DNA from: Cytophagales bacterium
Lineage (GTDB): Bacteria > Bacteroidota > Bacteroidia > Cytophagales > Cyclobacteriaceae
Direction of reading: 5' to 3'
Length of the DNA: 64,000 nucleotides
Assembly (NCBI GenBank): GCA_033344775.1
Contig: JAWPMT010000001.1
Location: 496,001 to 560,000 of the forward strand
Shown: one piece after another, positions 19,185 to 29,041 of the stretch
Layout: each line of letters opens with the position of its first letter
Numbering within the stretch: position 1 is the stretch's first letter
Notes under the pieces: generated by a model
What the model was told of the DNA's origin: nothing
Databases searched by the model: none
Seen by the model: the letters and a program-made list of their open reading frames with translations, nothing else
Position numbers and translations under genes: made by a program

Positions 19185-21344
19185 ATGTCAACTACCCACA
19201 CTAATCCATCAGCATCACAGGAAGTCACCTTCCATGATGAGCACCGGCCTTTCCTGGACGAAGGAACTTACCAGGTGACTTTCAACCAAAACATTATAGG
19301 TAAACAAGTCATATCGGAGAAAATCAACGACAAGGACAAAACGGTACCAGACGAAGAAAAAGGATTCAAACTGGACTTGAAGCCACAGGAGATTGACTTC
19401 AATGTCGCCGGGCCGCGGTTCCAAATGCCTCCATCCATCGTACATGCGGTTCATCCACCATCAGGAGGTCAGGGTAATTACCTGTCACACCTGCCCAAAC
19501 TTACTTTCAAGCGCAGCACCTTACCCTGGGAAAGAAGTCCCCAGGCATCAGGCCACCCAGCTACCAATAGTGCTTCCTGGCTTTTTCTTTTACTGGTCGA
19601 TGAAACTGAAAAGGACAAGGTCGAAGAGTTGAATGGCGTGAAACTAGCAGGAAGCGGAGTAGAGGCTACTTTAAAAATGGCTGATAATTCCGTAGTAGGT
19701 ACCATTGCTGATCTAAAAGGTGATATCGATTTACATCCTGATCCATTCAATGCGCTCGCCGTTGATCAAACGTGGGCTAAACAACTGATTCCTGTTACTT
19801 TAGAAGAATTGCAATACCTCAGTTACGCCAGTACCAAACAAGGAGAACATGAACATGGCGTGATTCTTGGCAACAGACTACCGATACCAGGGAACAACAG
19901 CACCGTTTACCTAATCTCCCTTGAAAACAATTTTGAATCTGATTCCTTTCAGGGCAAGGTACTTAATGGGAAATACTTCTTCCCCTATTTCTACAAATGG
20001 TCCTTCCATACGAATGTTGATTATTTAGTAACTGAAGCCATCAGCACAGATCTGGCCAGGCAATTTCCTCAGGAGGAAAGTCTTACTCCGATCATCGATC
20101 AATTGTTTACCAGTTGGGAAGCTTTTGACAAGAATCCTCTCGCCGGCAACCTATCTAAGGATGCCACTGCTTGGGTCAAGCAAAAGGCAAAGTTACCAGG
20201 TGTTACTTTCCACGGACTACTTCACAACTTAACGGCAGGTTTTAAGGCATTCAATCTGGTCACTGAAGGTTCCGGCTTAACCTCAATAGGCACGATCCAG
20301 ATGCCTTTTGAGAGCCTTGATAAGGATCCATCGGAGAAAGCTTATTATCATGGTCCTCTAGTGGCGGCCAAAGTAAATCTGCCCACTCAACTTGGCTTGC
20401 CCATGAAAGATGCCGGTGATTGGAACATGCAACTGAAAGCTACAAAACTGTACTTGACGAATTCCACTACCCAACAGATGGATGTCAGTTATGGTGCGGC
20501 CATGGAGCTGGGACGGTTGACAGCCTTAAACAACGTGGCTTTTGCTGAAGCTTTTATTTCGTGGAAAAAACAAGCAGCCGTGGCAGTTTATCAAGGTAGT
20601 CCCGCCGAATCCCATTTGAGCTTTTATCCCAATGCGCAATATAGTGCTGACATTCCTGATCATATTCGTCAGCAGTTTGAAGACTGGAAACACCTCAAAA
20701 GCATCCCCTACCAATACTTGATTCCTGACCCGGACTTACTCCCTTTAGAAAGCCTGAGATACTTTTATTTAGACACGAATTGGATCAATGCGTTTCTTTA
20801 TGGCGCCTTCAGCATCGGACACACCATCCGTCCAAATTCATTGAAGCCCTTGCTCAACGAACTGATGATGGAAAACAGCACGAAATATCAGGGATTCCTT
20901 CTTAATTCTTTTGCGGTGAATGGCTGGCCAGATTTTGAGGTAAATGCTTCGCAAAATTCAGCTCCCGTCAGAGGCTTATACATCCCGAGAAAAAACCTTG
21001 CTAAGAATATGGTGCTACAGGTCTATGATCAGAATTTTGATCAGCTTGAATTCCAATTACATCATTCTAAAAATCACAGCGGATTTCTTAGTGACGAGGT
21101 GCAAGTACAAGGCAAGATGTCCTATCAGTTTTTGAAAACGATTGAGGTAGAAACTACTACCAAAGACAGCAAGGGGCAGTCTCCGAAGAAAATGGTTCAA
21201 CAGCACAAAGTCGCAAACATCAATCATCAGAACCGGATCGAAAGCTTACAAGGACTGGCCGGCCAAATCAATGCCAGCAACGTATCAGAATTTGCCAAGC
21301 AAATGCTGGAAGGTACACCAAAAGTCTTATTTAGCATTAAGTAA
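19185..21344 (+). CDS. 719-aa protein of unknown function
   Basis: No named family is assigned. The N-terminus has a striking pattern: FHDEHRPFLDEGTY at about 16-29, then VAGPRFQMPPSIVHAVHPP at about 70-88, and LPKLTFKRSTLPWERSP at about 102-118. This looks like a conserved beta-sandwich module found in other uncharacterised proteins, which is a recollection and not a search result. A stretch of LFLLLVDE follows, and the rest is mixed alpha/beta. There is no signal peptide. It starts two bases after the DUF6603-like gene and is the last gene of the cluster. A stem-loop lies about 80 bases past its stop. The pairing with the DUF6603-like gene suggests that the two products act together. Confidence 0.75.
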   Translation: MSTTHTNPSASQEVTFHDEHRPFLDEGTYQVTFNQNIIGKQVISEKINDKDKTVPDEEKGFKLDLKPQEIDFNVAGPRFQMPPSIVHAVHPPSGGQGNYLSHLPKLTFKRSTLPWERSPQASGHPATNSASWLFLLLVDETEKDKVEELNGVKLAGSGVEATLKMADNSVVGTIADLKGDIDLHPDPFNALAVDQTWAKQLIPVTLEELQYLSYASTKQGEHEHGVILGNRLPIPGNNSTVYLISLENNFESDSFQGKVLNGKYFFPYFYKWSFHTNVDYLVTEAISTDLARQFPQEESLTPIIDQLFTSWEAFDKNPLAGNLSKDATAWVKQKAKLPGVTFHGLLHNLTAGFKAFNLVTEGSGLTSIGTIQMPFESLDKDPSEKAYYHGPLVAAKVNLPTQLGLPMKDAGDWNMQLKATKLYLTNSTTQQMDVSYGAAMELGRLTALNNVAFAEAFISWKKQAAVAVYQGSPAESHLSFYPNAQYSADIPDHIRQQFEDWKHLKSIPYQYLIPDPDLLPLESLRYFYLDTNWINAFLYGAFSIGHTIRPNSLKPLLNELMMENSTKYQGFLLNSFAVNGWPDFEVNASQNSAPVRGLYIPRKNLAKNMVLQVYDQNFDQLEFQLHHSKNHSGFLSDEVQVQGKMSYQFLKTIEVETTTKDSKGQSPKKMVQQHKVANINHQNRIESLQGLAGQINASNVSEFAKQMLEGTPKVLFSIK

Positions 21345-21425
21345 GAAGTCCGAAATAGCACACCTGATTACTCTCATTTTAAAAGCCATCCATACTTACC
21401 CCGGCATCACATAACAAGTTTCGTG

Positions 21426-21454
21426 ATTGACACAGATCAATTCTGTGTGCCAAT
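21426..21454 (+). terminator. Stem-loop after the fibre operon
   Basis: Arms ACACAGA (21430-21436) and TCTGTGT (21442-21448) enclose a TCAAT loop. The stem extends through ATTG and CAAT with a two-base bulge. No T-run follows, so it is either an RNA-stabilising hairpin or a weak terminator. Confidence 0.35.
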
Positions 21455-21616
21455 TGAATCTCAATAATCACTTAAACTGAACAAGCCTTTCTTCTTCAGT
21501 AAGGCTCAATACAACTACCTAGCTCACCGTAACTGATATTCCGTACGGTTCGCGTGTTCCCAACTCCTACGTTTGAACCAATATTTAACATCACTGAAAA
21601 TCAATCCTTTTCAATC

Positions 21617-22294
21617 ATGAGATCACACCACTTTTTACAGTCTGTCACTACCCTTGGCTTAGCTACCGTATTAATGTTATTTACTTCCTGCAGCGATGAT
21701 GAACCTACGGCCGAAGAATCCTTCCGCTTTGACATCAATGACTACAACATCGATGGTGGCCTTATTTTCGACTATGGGGCGGTGGATTATATCAATTACG
21801 AAAATCCCACCCATTACAATTATGATTTTGCAGTCTTCGATGGTTCCTACGATATGAGTGGAGATGCTTTTGAAGGGTCTTTCCTGATGATCGCTGAATT
21901 ACTATCTCCAGGAACCACCGCTTTTCAAGCAGGCACTTTCAATTACGTGTTTCCCGATGATGTTGAGGAGGTATTTGGTGAATTCTACTTCAATTCAGCA
22001 GCCTTTGTTGTCGATGGAAATAACAATAATTCCATCCTGGAAACACCATCGGATGAAACTGAAGACATCATGTACCTGGCTACTTCCGGAACCATTGTTG
22101 CTAGTGACAATGGAAATGATAATTATACCTTGGATTTTAATCTGAGTTTGTCTCAGGTAGATTTAAGAACCGAAGAGCTCATCTCCGGAACTGAAATTGA
22201 TGTTAACCTCTCTGTTTCAGTAGATTTCGAGATCATTGAGGTCTTTGCGGGTGGCAGACAGGTAAACAACAAATTACGTCTTAATAAGAGATAA
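21617..22294 (+). CDS. Putative surface lipoprotein of unknown function
   Basis: The start is taken at the ATG at 21617, which gives a 225-residue precursor with a clean lipoprotein signal: MRSHHFLQ, a hydrophobic core, then LFTSC with the lipidated Cys25. The next residues are SDDEP; an acidic patch directly after the Cys is typical of Bacteroidota lipoproteins sent to the cell surface. The mature part is acidic, beta-rich and full of Asp/Asn/Tyr, without a recognised domain. It is transcribed alone, converging on the minus-strand sensory operon. An open frame extends 21 codons further upstream, but that would bury the signal peptide. Confidence 0.7.
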   Translation: MRSHHFLQSVTTLGLATVLMLFTSCSDDEPTAEESFRFDINDYNIDGGLIFDYGAVDYINYENPTHYNYDFAVFDGSYDMSGDAFEGSFLMIAELLSPGTTAFQAGTFNYVFPDDVEEVFGEFYFNSAAFVVDGNNNNSILETPSDETEDIMYLATSGTIVASDNGNDNYTLDFNLSLSQVDLRTEELISGTEIDVNLSVSVDFEIIEVFAGGRQVNNKLRLNKR

Positions 22295-22305
22295 ATAATT
22301 TACTG

Positions 22306-22359
22306 AGGAGAAGGTTTCAGATATCTACACGCTTTTATAGCCATTTGATACCTTCTCCT
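22306..22359. terminator. Inverted repeat between convergent genes
   Basis: AGGAGAAGGT (22306-22315) and ACCTTCTCCT (22350-22359) are perfect ten-base arms separated by 34 bases. The repeat lies between the lipoprotein stop and the stop of the convergent TPR gene. Position suggests a two-way terminator, although the loop is long and T-runs are short. Confidence 0.4.
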
Positions 22360-22389
22360 TTCCAATCCAAAAATTAACAAGATGCTGCT

Positions 22390-24291
22390 TCAAGCAGATT
22401 TCCTTTCTTCGCTATTCAATACTTCATTGAGGTTCCTTACGATTTCATCTAATTCATGTGCAGAGATCGAGATCAACTCAGCGATCAATGTCCGTTCTTC
22501 AACTGAAATGTTCGGTTCATCCCAAAGATTGATCAGCCCCATCAAACGAGAAAGGGGTGCACGTACTACGTGAGAGTTTGAAAAAGCATATTTCTTCAGT
22601 TTATCATGCTGTTGTTCGATTTTTCGCGTTCGTTCCATCACGCGTCGTTCCAAAGACTGGTTGATTGACCTGATCCTCGCATTGATCACCTTGATCTCAT
22701 CGGCTTGTGCCTGAATCATTTCATTCTTCTCTACCAATTCCCTGTTGGTTTCATCCGCCATAAGCTTTTGACTTTCAATCACTCTTTTTCTGAAAGTGGC
22801 TACTCTGAAACGATTGTAAAGAATGGTCAAAAAAATGATCAACAGTAACATACCTCCATAAAGTAAATAGGCCTGTTGTTGCTTTCTCCTGTTTTTCTGA
22901 ACTTCATTGTCAACCAGGACTTGTTGAAGTCTGATCGTATCTGCATTTTTTATACTATCCGCCAGCGCCCGTTGCTCAAATTCATGCTGGAGGATCCTCC
23001 TTTGACTTTTGAGATTAGCAATGCTATCCCTACTTTTCATGAAAAGCTTGATCATTGTAAAAGCGAGTTGATATTGATTCGTCTGCTCATAATTAGTGTA
23101 CAGTGCTTCAGAGGCGGTCATGATCTCTTTTTTCGCACCAATGGACTTTGCGATCCTCAAAGACTCCTTGTTATGCTCGATCGCCTTCTCATAGTTATTG
23201 GAAGCTGCGTACGCAGAACCCAGCCCCGACAAAGCCCTTGATAATCCCAGCTTGAAATCAACTTTTGTTAATAGTTCCAGACTTCTATTGAAGAAGCCAA
23301 TGGCTCGCTCGTTTTGTTCCAATTGCAGGCAAACTTTTCCAATGCCATTGAACGTGTCTATCAGTCCTTTTCTATCCCCTATTTTCTCTCGAATCAATCG
23401 ACTCCTTTCCAGATACAGTAAGGCTTGATCGTAATGCTTCTGGTAGTTGGCGATAATTAATCCCAGGTTGAGCAAAGAACTTGCTTGCCCCCTTTCATCA
23501 TTGATTTCTTCCCTTACTTTGAGACTTTTTTGATAGTATCTGATGGCCTGCTCCGGATACCCTTGTCGGTTGTAGACATTACCAATATTATTGAGTGAAC
23601 TACCCATGCCCATCTTATCGCCAAGCGACTCTTTTAGCTTCAAACTTCGGTCATAGAAATTGATGGCCTCAATACAATTGCCCTGAATATTGTAGATGTT
23701 CCCGAGGTTATTCAGTACTGAGGCTAACCTTCTATCGTCGCCGGTCTCCCGCGCTGCAGAAGCGCTCTGTTGATATTGATTCAAAGCCATATCATATTGA
23801 CCCGACTTTACATAAACATTACCAATATTATTTAAGGTGGAAGCATACATGGGCCCATAGTCTCCAATACGCTCCCTTGTAGCAATAGACTGCTGATAAT
23901 ACTCCAGGGCAGTTTTGAATTTACTTTTCAATCTCTGGGCATTCCCCATCAAATGAAGCGCATTCGCTTTCGCTTTATCCAAACCCTTACTTTCTGCAAA
24001 TTCCAGGTATTGCTCTGCAAAGACAAAAGCAGTATTCGGGTCTCGTCGCATCCATCCGTCCTGGATATATTGAAAAAATGCCTTTGATCTCACCGCATCT
24101 TGCGCATTCGTATTGTTCCAAATCGTCATTAAAGAGTCTAAGTCCATCTGGGCTTGAGCGCCAATACTCACAACCAATAAAAAACAGACGAGCCAGCCTC
24201 TCTTACTTGCTTTAAATCTTAGCGATGTATTGCCTTTAACGTCATACCTTTTAGCTATTACCCTGAAAAGACTGATAAGAATTTTTCTCAT
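22390..24291 (-). CDS. TPR protein with phosphoacceptor (DHp) domain but no ATPase domain
   Basis: This 633-residue protein has an N-terminal hydrophobic segment (about 33-47, probable signal ending AQAQ) and about seven TPR units at residues 110-420 (repeated LNNIGNVY and AIxxYxxSLKxxE). A transmembrane helix lies at about 475-493, a coiled coil follows, and there is a histidine-kinase dimerisation domain with H-box FSNSHVVRAPLSRLMGL and the candidate phosphorylated His574. The protein ends about 60 residues later. The N, G1 and G2 boxes of the catalytic domain are absent, and the 95 bases downstream leave no room for a frameshifted remnant. It may relay or accept phosphate from another kinase, or act as a scaffold. 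It is the last gene of a four-gene operon, 23 bases after the TonB receptor. Confidence 0.8.
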   Translation of the reverse strand: MRKILISLFRVIAKRYDVKGNTSLRFKASKRGWLVCFLLVVSIGAQAQMDLDSLMTIWNNTNAQDAVRSKAFFQYIQDGWMRRDPNTAFVFAEQYLEFAESKGLDKAKANALHLMGNAQRLKSKFKTALEYYQQSIATRERIGDYGPMYASTLNNIGNVYVKSGQYDMALNQYQQSASAARETGDDRRLASVLNNLGNIYNIQGNCIEAINFYDRSLKLKESLGDKMGMGSSLNNIGNVYNRQGYPEQAIRYYQKSLKVREEINDERGQASSLLNLGLIIANYQKHYDQALLYLERSRLIREKIGDRKGLIDTFNGIGKVCLQLEQNERAIGFFNRSLELLTKVDFKLGLSRALSGLGSAYAASNNYEKAIEHNKESLRIAKSIGAKKEIMTASEALYTNYEQTNQYQLAFTMIKLFMKSRDSIANLKSQRRILQHEFEQRALADSIKNADTIRLQQVLVDNEVQKNRRKQQQAYLLYGGMLLLIIFLTILYNRFRVATFRKRVIESQKLMADETNRELVEKNEMIQAQADEIKVINARIRSINQSLERRVMERTRKIEQQHDKLKKYAFSNSHVVRAPLSRLMGLINLWDEPNISVEERTLIAELISISAHELDEIVRNLNEVLNSEERKSA

Positions 24292-24314
24292 ACAAAAAGT
24301 GATGATCCTGGAAA

Positions 24315-26321
24315 CTAAAAAGTAATTGTAGCCCCTAGATAAACGGCTCTTCCGGGCTGCGTCCTGATGATATTCCGGTCAGTCCCAATCAGGAATGATG
24401 GATTATAGACCTTGGAGTCCCATAAATTATGTACTTCTGCAAACAATTGAAGGTTAGTAGTTCCACGCGTAATTTGGCTCAAATTAAAGCTGGTCTTCAA
24501 TGTCGCTAAATGATAATCAGATAATAATCCAACATTAGGAATAGCTCCTTTTTCGATGGGTGAGGAATAATAGGCGTGGTGGAAAGCCAGGTTTACCCAT
24601 TGATCAAAATTGTAGGATAAACCTAACTTAAACATATGCCTAGGGAGGCCATTCAAGTCTTGCTCTCCTTCTTGATTTTCAGATAACTGGTAGGTGTATG
24701 ACCCTATCACAAACAAGTTCTTATTTGGAGTTAATTTCCATTCGGCTTCAATGCCCTGACTCTCCAACTCTCCAGCGTTGCTGTAAGCAGGGGCTCTTTT
24801 GATGAGATCCGTTTGTTTGCTCAAGAAATAGTTAACTGCCAGCGTACTTTTCTTAAGGTGGTAGAATATTTGGGCCTCAAATGTTGATATCACTTCAGGA
24901 GTCAATCTATTATTACCAAAAACAGGCCTGGGGTCCACGATCACGGGGCCGATTAACCCGTTTTCAGCGGCATTTGGTGACCTAAATGCTTGTCCGTAAA
25001 GTATTTTCCCTCCAAACCCTGAACGGTTATTGGCGATCAGGGCTAACCTTGGTGCAAAATTTAAATTGACATTGGGCACTTTGTTTAATTGACCACCCAA
25101 TACTATTGTCAACCAGTCCGTAGTTTTTAGGTCTGCTTGTACATAACCCCGAAACCATTCTCGGTTGTAAGATTCAACAGAAATGTATCTCCTATTATCG
25201 TTTACTGTTATTTCCTCACTACCGGACAATAAGTTCACAGTTCCACCAAAAGTCAACTCTAGCTGATAAAATGGACGATAAAAGTTAGTAAACTCAAAAA
25301 GGTAATCGTCCGCATAAACTTCGTTCACCTCTCCCATGGTTACAGGATTATTCATCTCAAATTCGTCCCGTGTTGAATTGGAAGTAATATTGAGGCTGAG
25401 TGCATATTTATCCACCAATAAGGTATCCTGCCAACCCAGGTCAAACCAAAGCCTTTTGGCTCGGTAGGGAAACGCATCATTCTCATGCCATCCTACGACA
25501 TTGGTCATTTCATTCGCACCAACAAAACCTTTTAGTGTAAAGTGCTTATAGGCCAGGTTAAGATTAGCACCAATCGCTTGTTCAGCTAAATCGACTGCTG
25601 CCTCTTTACGATTGGGAGCAATGTTCATGGAAAATACACTGTCCCGAAAATTCCATCCTTCTGTAGATCTGAAATTGATTCCTCCACTGATCCGAAGGTC
25701 TCCAAAAGTCTTACCTCCATTGGCCTCCGCTTTGATCGTACCAAAAGACCCTCCTTTTACTTGTGTGGCCAAATAATCAACATCCTTTTTGGTAATGATA
25801 TTAACCACTCCTACATAAGCATTCGTCCCATGAATAACAGACCCTGGTCCTCTAATGATTTCGATCTGCTTGATTGATCCGAGAGGAAAGGCTGAAAGTA
25901 GTGCAGTGTTTAGCCCAGCCTTGTTACTATCGCGAAACGGACGCCCGTCGATCATGAACAACAAATGGGTATTCACCTCATCCGGCAGGTCACCTCTCAG
26001 TCCTACCGTACTCTTGCGGAATGACATGGATGAGAGGTTATAGATACTGGTTGCTCTTTCCAATACATCCAATAAATCATTACCTCCAAAGAGGGCAATT
26101 TCCTCTGCGGTAATGGTCGCTACGATAGAAGGAGCAGCAAAAACGGTCTCTTCTTTTTTCGATGCAGAAGTCACCGATATGTTGAGCAGTTCCTCCAGAG
26201 ATAACATCGTCAGATCCTCTTGATCGTATGGCTTCACATCTTGTGCATTGGCGGTTTTCGAAAAGCAGATCAATCCCATCCAAACGAGACAGGCAATGAT
26301 CAAGGTATTCATTTTATTCAT
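24315..26321 (-). CDS. TonB-dependent outer-membrane receptor
   Basis: The 668-residue precursor has a signal peptide ending SKTANAQ. The following LSLEELLNISVTSASKKEE resembles the TonB-box region of small colicin-I/vitamin-B12-type receptors. The plug domain follows (IVATITAEEI, LLDVLERATSIYNLSS, FMIDGRPFRD, IEIIRGPGSVIHGTNAYVGVVNIIT), then a beta-barrel ending in VYLGATITF with the terminal aromatic. It lacks the carboxypeptidase-like N-terminal extension of SusC proteins, and no SusD gene is nearby. Substrate is unknown. It lies 19 bases downstream of the chemoreceptor gene in a sensory operon, so uptake or ligand binding may be coupled to signalling. Confidence 0.88.
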   Translation of the reverse strand: MNKMNTLIIACLVWMGLICFSKTANAQDVKPYDQEDLTMLSLEELLNISVTSASKKEETVFAAPSIVATITAEEIALFGGNDLLDVLERATSIYNLSSMSFRKSTVGLRGDLPDEVNTHLLFMIDGRPFRDSNKAGLNTALLSAFPLGSIKQIEIIRGPGSVIHGTNAYVGVVNIITKKDVDYLATQVKGGSFGTIKAEANGGKTFGDLRISGGINFRSTEGWNFRDSVFSMNIAPNRKEAAVDLAEQAIGANLNLAYKHFTLKGFVGANEMTNVVGWHENDAFPYRAKRLWFDLGWQDTLLVDKYALSLNITSNSTRDEFEMNNPVTMGEVNEVYADDYLFEFTNFYRPFYQLELTFGGTVNLLSGSEEITVNDNRRYISVESYNREWFRGYVQADLKTTDWLTIVLGGQLNKVPNVNLNFAPRLALIANNRSGFGGKILYGQAFRSPNAAENGLIGPVIVDPRPVFGNNRLTPEVISTFEAQIFYHLKKSTLAVNYFLSKQTDLIKRAPAYSNAGELESQGIEAEWKLTPNKNLFVIGSYTYQLSENQEGEQDLNGLPRHMFKLGLSYNFDQWVNLAFHHAYYSSPIEKGAIPNVGLLSDYHLATLKTSFNLSQITRGTTNLQLFAEVHNLWDSKVYNPSFLIGTDRNIIRTQPGRAVYLGATITF

Positions 26322-26340
26322 GGCTTGACTTTTTTTATTG

Positions 26341-28518
26341 TTAGGCGATCAATTGAGTAGCCTGTGGACGTGTCCCAATTGAATGTTGAAGTTTGAATTG
26401 CCCAATGTTTGATTTGAGTTGGGCAGATATTTTATTTAGGCGCTTAGATTTCTCTATGTAACTGTTCATACCCGCTTCCAATTCGGAGGAAGAGGTTGCC
26501 ACTTCTTCAGTTCCAGCGGCTGTCTGTTCGGCAATGACTACTATGGATTCTGTGATCGATACTACTTCGCCGATCTTCAATGACTGGTCTTTGCTCAACT
26601 TCAGAATGTCTTCAGAATAACCAAGGGTATTGGAGGATGATGTTGAAATCTCTTCAAAGACATCAAATGCCTGTTTGGCATCTCTTACACCCTTGTCTAC
26701 TCCACCGATCATTTCATTCATCAACCGCATAGTGGTCGATGTATCCTGGTTCACCTCAGTAATTAATTGTTCGATTTCCTTTGCAGATGCTCGTGAACCT
26801 TCCGCAAGTTTTCTGATCTCTTCCGCCACCACAGAAAACCCTCTTCCCGCCTCTCCTGCCTGTGCAGCTTCAATTGCAGCATTCAAGGCCAAGAGATTTG
26901 TTTGAGATGCGATTTCAGTGATCACCTGAAGCACCTTCTCAATTTCATTAGAACGCCTTGAAAGCGTATTGAGCGCTTCATTCGTCGCATCAGAAACACT
27001 TCTAATATTATTGATGCTTGCCGCTATGTTTTCAATCATCTTCGAGCCCTTCGTGCTGTTAATTACACCTGTTTTCGCAGCTGAATAAATAGATTCGGAC
27101 CGTTGCGCCATTTCATCCGAACTGCTCAAAATACTTTCTACTAAGCGTGAGGACTCGTCTACTTTGATCACCTGATTTTGGGCCCCTGTACTCATCTGAG
27201 CAATGGCTGTGGCAATTTCTGAGGTGTTAGTACTCATTTCTTCTCCAGATATGAGCATCTCGGTAGAGTTGTCTTCTACAGTCTGAATGGATCGATCAAT
27301 CTCCTGTAATAATTGATTCAGACTTCCTAGGGCATCATTCAGACTGGAAGACAACTTGAGCACCTCTCCTTTTGCTTCTATCTCGTAAGTTCCCGTAAGG
27401 TCACCATCTGCCATAGCCGTCAGAATACTTTCAAGGGTTTTAAAGGGTAATGTGATGGACTCGAATAAGTTATTGATGGATAAACTTAATTCAGCCCATG
27501 CGCCGGACTTGTTATCCAGGGCTATTCTGCTTCCCAATTTACCTTCTTCTGCTACGACGGATACGATATCATTGGTCTCGTGAATGGTTTTATTGAGGTT
27601 GCTTTGCATCGCAAGTAAGGACTTACCTAATACATCCCCATCACTGAGTAAAACATGTTCGGCGCTTAGATTCCCTTTACCAATTTCTTGCGCAAAAAGG
27701 GAGGTACTTATTAATCCTGACTTGAGTTTCTGAACAGATTCCGTTATCTCCCCGATCTCATCTGATGACTGATGCAAGATATCTTCTGGTATAACTCCCT
27801 TGCTTAATTGTTGAACCGTAAGGTTTAGTTGCTGGATACGATCGACCATTGATCGTGTAATCAAAAAGGTACATCCACCTCCTAAAAGGAACGCTAAAAT
27901 CGTCATAATGATGATCACCCTCTCTAATCGATCAAACGAGGAAAATTTAGCCGCAAGTTGATGATCAGCGTCTTGTTCCAGCACGGTGATTTCCTTTTGT
28001 AATTCCTCATTAATACGCTTCAAAGGCAATAAAATTTCGTTATCCAAAACAGGTATCAATTCAAACAACAACAGATCATCATTATAGTGCTCTTCCTTAA
28101 CTAACGTGCCGGTTATGCGATACACAAAAGGGAGTACTTCATCATAGCTGTTAAAGTGATCTGATATCTCGTAAAGGTTTGAATCCGGCCAATTTTTTAA
28201 TTGTTCAAATACATCATTTTTTGAAGCAGGATATATTTCCTTAATGATTTCTATCAGGGCTGATTTATCGTCCGGGTTAGGTAAATACATCCAGTTTACG
28301 GTGAGATCGTCGGTTTGATTGATCAAAGCCGAAAACTCCTTTAATTGCGATATAAGTGGATAGTAATGATTCGTAATGGTTTCGTCCACTTTCCTGCTGG
28401 CACGGAAGGTCAATAAACTTGAAACACCACTGAATGCAGATATCAACATTACAATACCACACGTTAAGGCTATTTTCCTGGCCACTGTTAATCGCCAGAA
28501 GGAATCGTTTGGATTCAT
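26341..28518 (-). CDS. Methyl-accepting chemotaxis protein
   Basis: The 725-residue protein has transmembrane helices at about 15-37 and 202-221 enclosing a helical periplasmic sensor of about 160 residues. HAMP-like linkers follow (about 222-272, with further HAMP-like repeats to about 400), then the signalling domain. The hairpin tip [41 protein letters not shown] lies at about 535-575 and would bind CheA/CheW. No CheR-tethering pentapeptide is seen at the C-terminus. The gene sits between a YfiR-like gene (28 bases) and a TonB receptor (19 bases). No che or flagellar gene is in the window, so in this type of organism it may feed a gliding or other pathway; that is inference. Confidence 0.9.
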   Translation of the reverse strand: MNPNDSFWRLTVARKIALTCGIVMLISAFSGVSSLLTFRASRKVDETITNHYYPLISQLKEFSALINQTDDLTVNWMYLPNPDDKSALIEIIKEIYPASKNDVFEQLKNWPDSNLYEISDHFNSYDEVLPFVYRITGTLVKEEHYNDDLLLFELIPVLDNEILLPLKRINEELQKEITVLEQDADHQLAAKFSSFDRLERVIIIMTILAFLLGGGCTFLITRSMVDRIQQLNLTVQQLSKGVIPEDILHQSSDEIGEITESVQKLKSGLISTSLFAQEIGKGNLSAEHVLLSDGDVLGKSLLAMQSNLNKTIHETNDIVSVVAEEGKLGSRIALDNKSGAWAELSLSINNLFESITLPFKTLESILTAMADGDLTGTYEIEAKGEVLKLSSSLNDALGSLNQLLQEIDRSIQTVEDNSTEMLISGEEMSTNTSEIATAIAQMSTGAQNQVIKVDESSRLVESILSSSDEMAQRSESIYSAAKTGVINSTKGSKMIENIAASINNIRSVSDATNEALNTLSRRSNEIEKVLQVITEIASQTNLLALNAAIEAAQAGEAGRGFSVVAEEIRKLAEGSRASAKEIEQLITEVNQDTSTTMRLMNEMIGGVDKGVRDAKQAFDVFEEISTSSSNTLGYSEDILKLSKDQSLKIGEVVSITESIVVIAEQTAAGTEEVATSSSELEAGMNSYIEKSKRLNKISAQLKSNIGQFKLQHSIGTRPQATQLIA

Positions 28519-28546
28519 ATCAGACCTGGTTTTAGATTGGAATTAA

Positions 28547-29041
28547 TTAATTGATTACAGCGCTAGCCAATGAGAACAGCTTATCATTCACGATTACAGC
28601 GCTTTCATAGATTGACCCTCTGTTCATCGAGAACTTGAGTTTATTTCCTTCGAGAGAAAATCCAATTTCTGCTCCCTTACTTACCAAATCCTCGTTTTCT
28701 ACTACCAGGACTATTTTGGAGCTACCAATTTTATCTTGAAGTAGATTGAAATTTTTGGATTGTGATGCGGGCAGAAAAATCATCTGAAATTCATGGATTG
28801 GATCAGTCGAACGGACTTTTCGGACGGACACATTCGGATATTTACTCGTCAATTCCGACAGTTCATCAAAAGTCTTGGAGCTCCCGATCACGGCAATTTG
28901 AATTGCCTCTGTATCCCAATCCAGGTTACGTGAAAAATTCAAGAGATACAGGGCTTGAAATTTCGAAACTTGTGCTTTCAAAGTAGTTGGATTTATTGAT
29001 AGCGAAAGGATAAAAAAAATGATGACCATCGTTCTTTTCAT
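28547..29041 (-). CDS. YfiR/HmsC-like (DUF4154) periplasmic protein
   Basis: The 164-residue precursor has a signal peptide (MKRTMVIIFFILSLSINPTTLKA). Its mature part fits the YfiR/DUF4154 pattern: an ALYLLNFSRNLDW start, IQIAVIGSSKTFDEL, a middle VRKVRSTDPIHEFQMIFLPAS, and the closing IGFSLEGNKLKFSMNRGSIYESAVIVNDKLFSLA. In other bacteria YfiR is a periplasmic repressor of a membrane signalling enzyme, and genes of this family often sit beside a TonB receptor. Here the membrane partner is probably the chemoreceptor encoded next. First gene of the operon. Confidence 0.8.
   Translation of the reverse strand: MKRTMVIIFFILSLSINPTTLKAQVSKFQALYLLNFSRNLDWDTEAIQIAVIGSSKTFDELSELTSKYPNVSVRKVRSTDPIHEFQMIFLPASQSKNFNLLQDKIGSSKIVLVVENEDLVSKGAEIGFSLEGNKLKFSMNRGSIYESAVIVNDKLFSLASAVIN

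Noticed and set aside
661-21344. Prophage or contractile injection system
   Set aside because: S74 fibres suggest phage, but no terminase, capsid, portal, tail tube, sheath, baseplate, AAA+ ATPase, lysis or integrase gene is visible in the window. A tail module left of the window cannot be excluded.
22295-22389. Frameshifted remnant of a kinase ATPase domain after the TPR phosphoacceptor gene
   Set aside because: Only about 95 bases separate it from the convergent lipoprotein gene, and they contain an inverted repeat and no N, G1 or G2 box in any frame, so the protein is short by design or by an old deletion.
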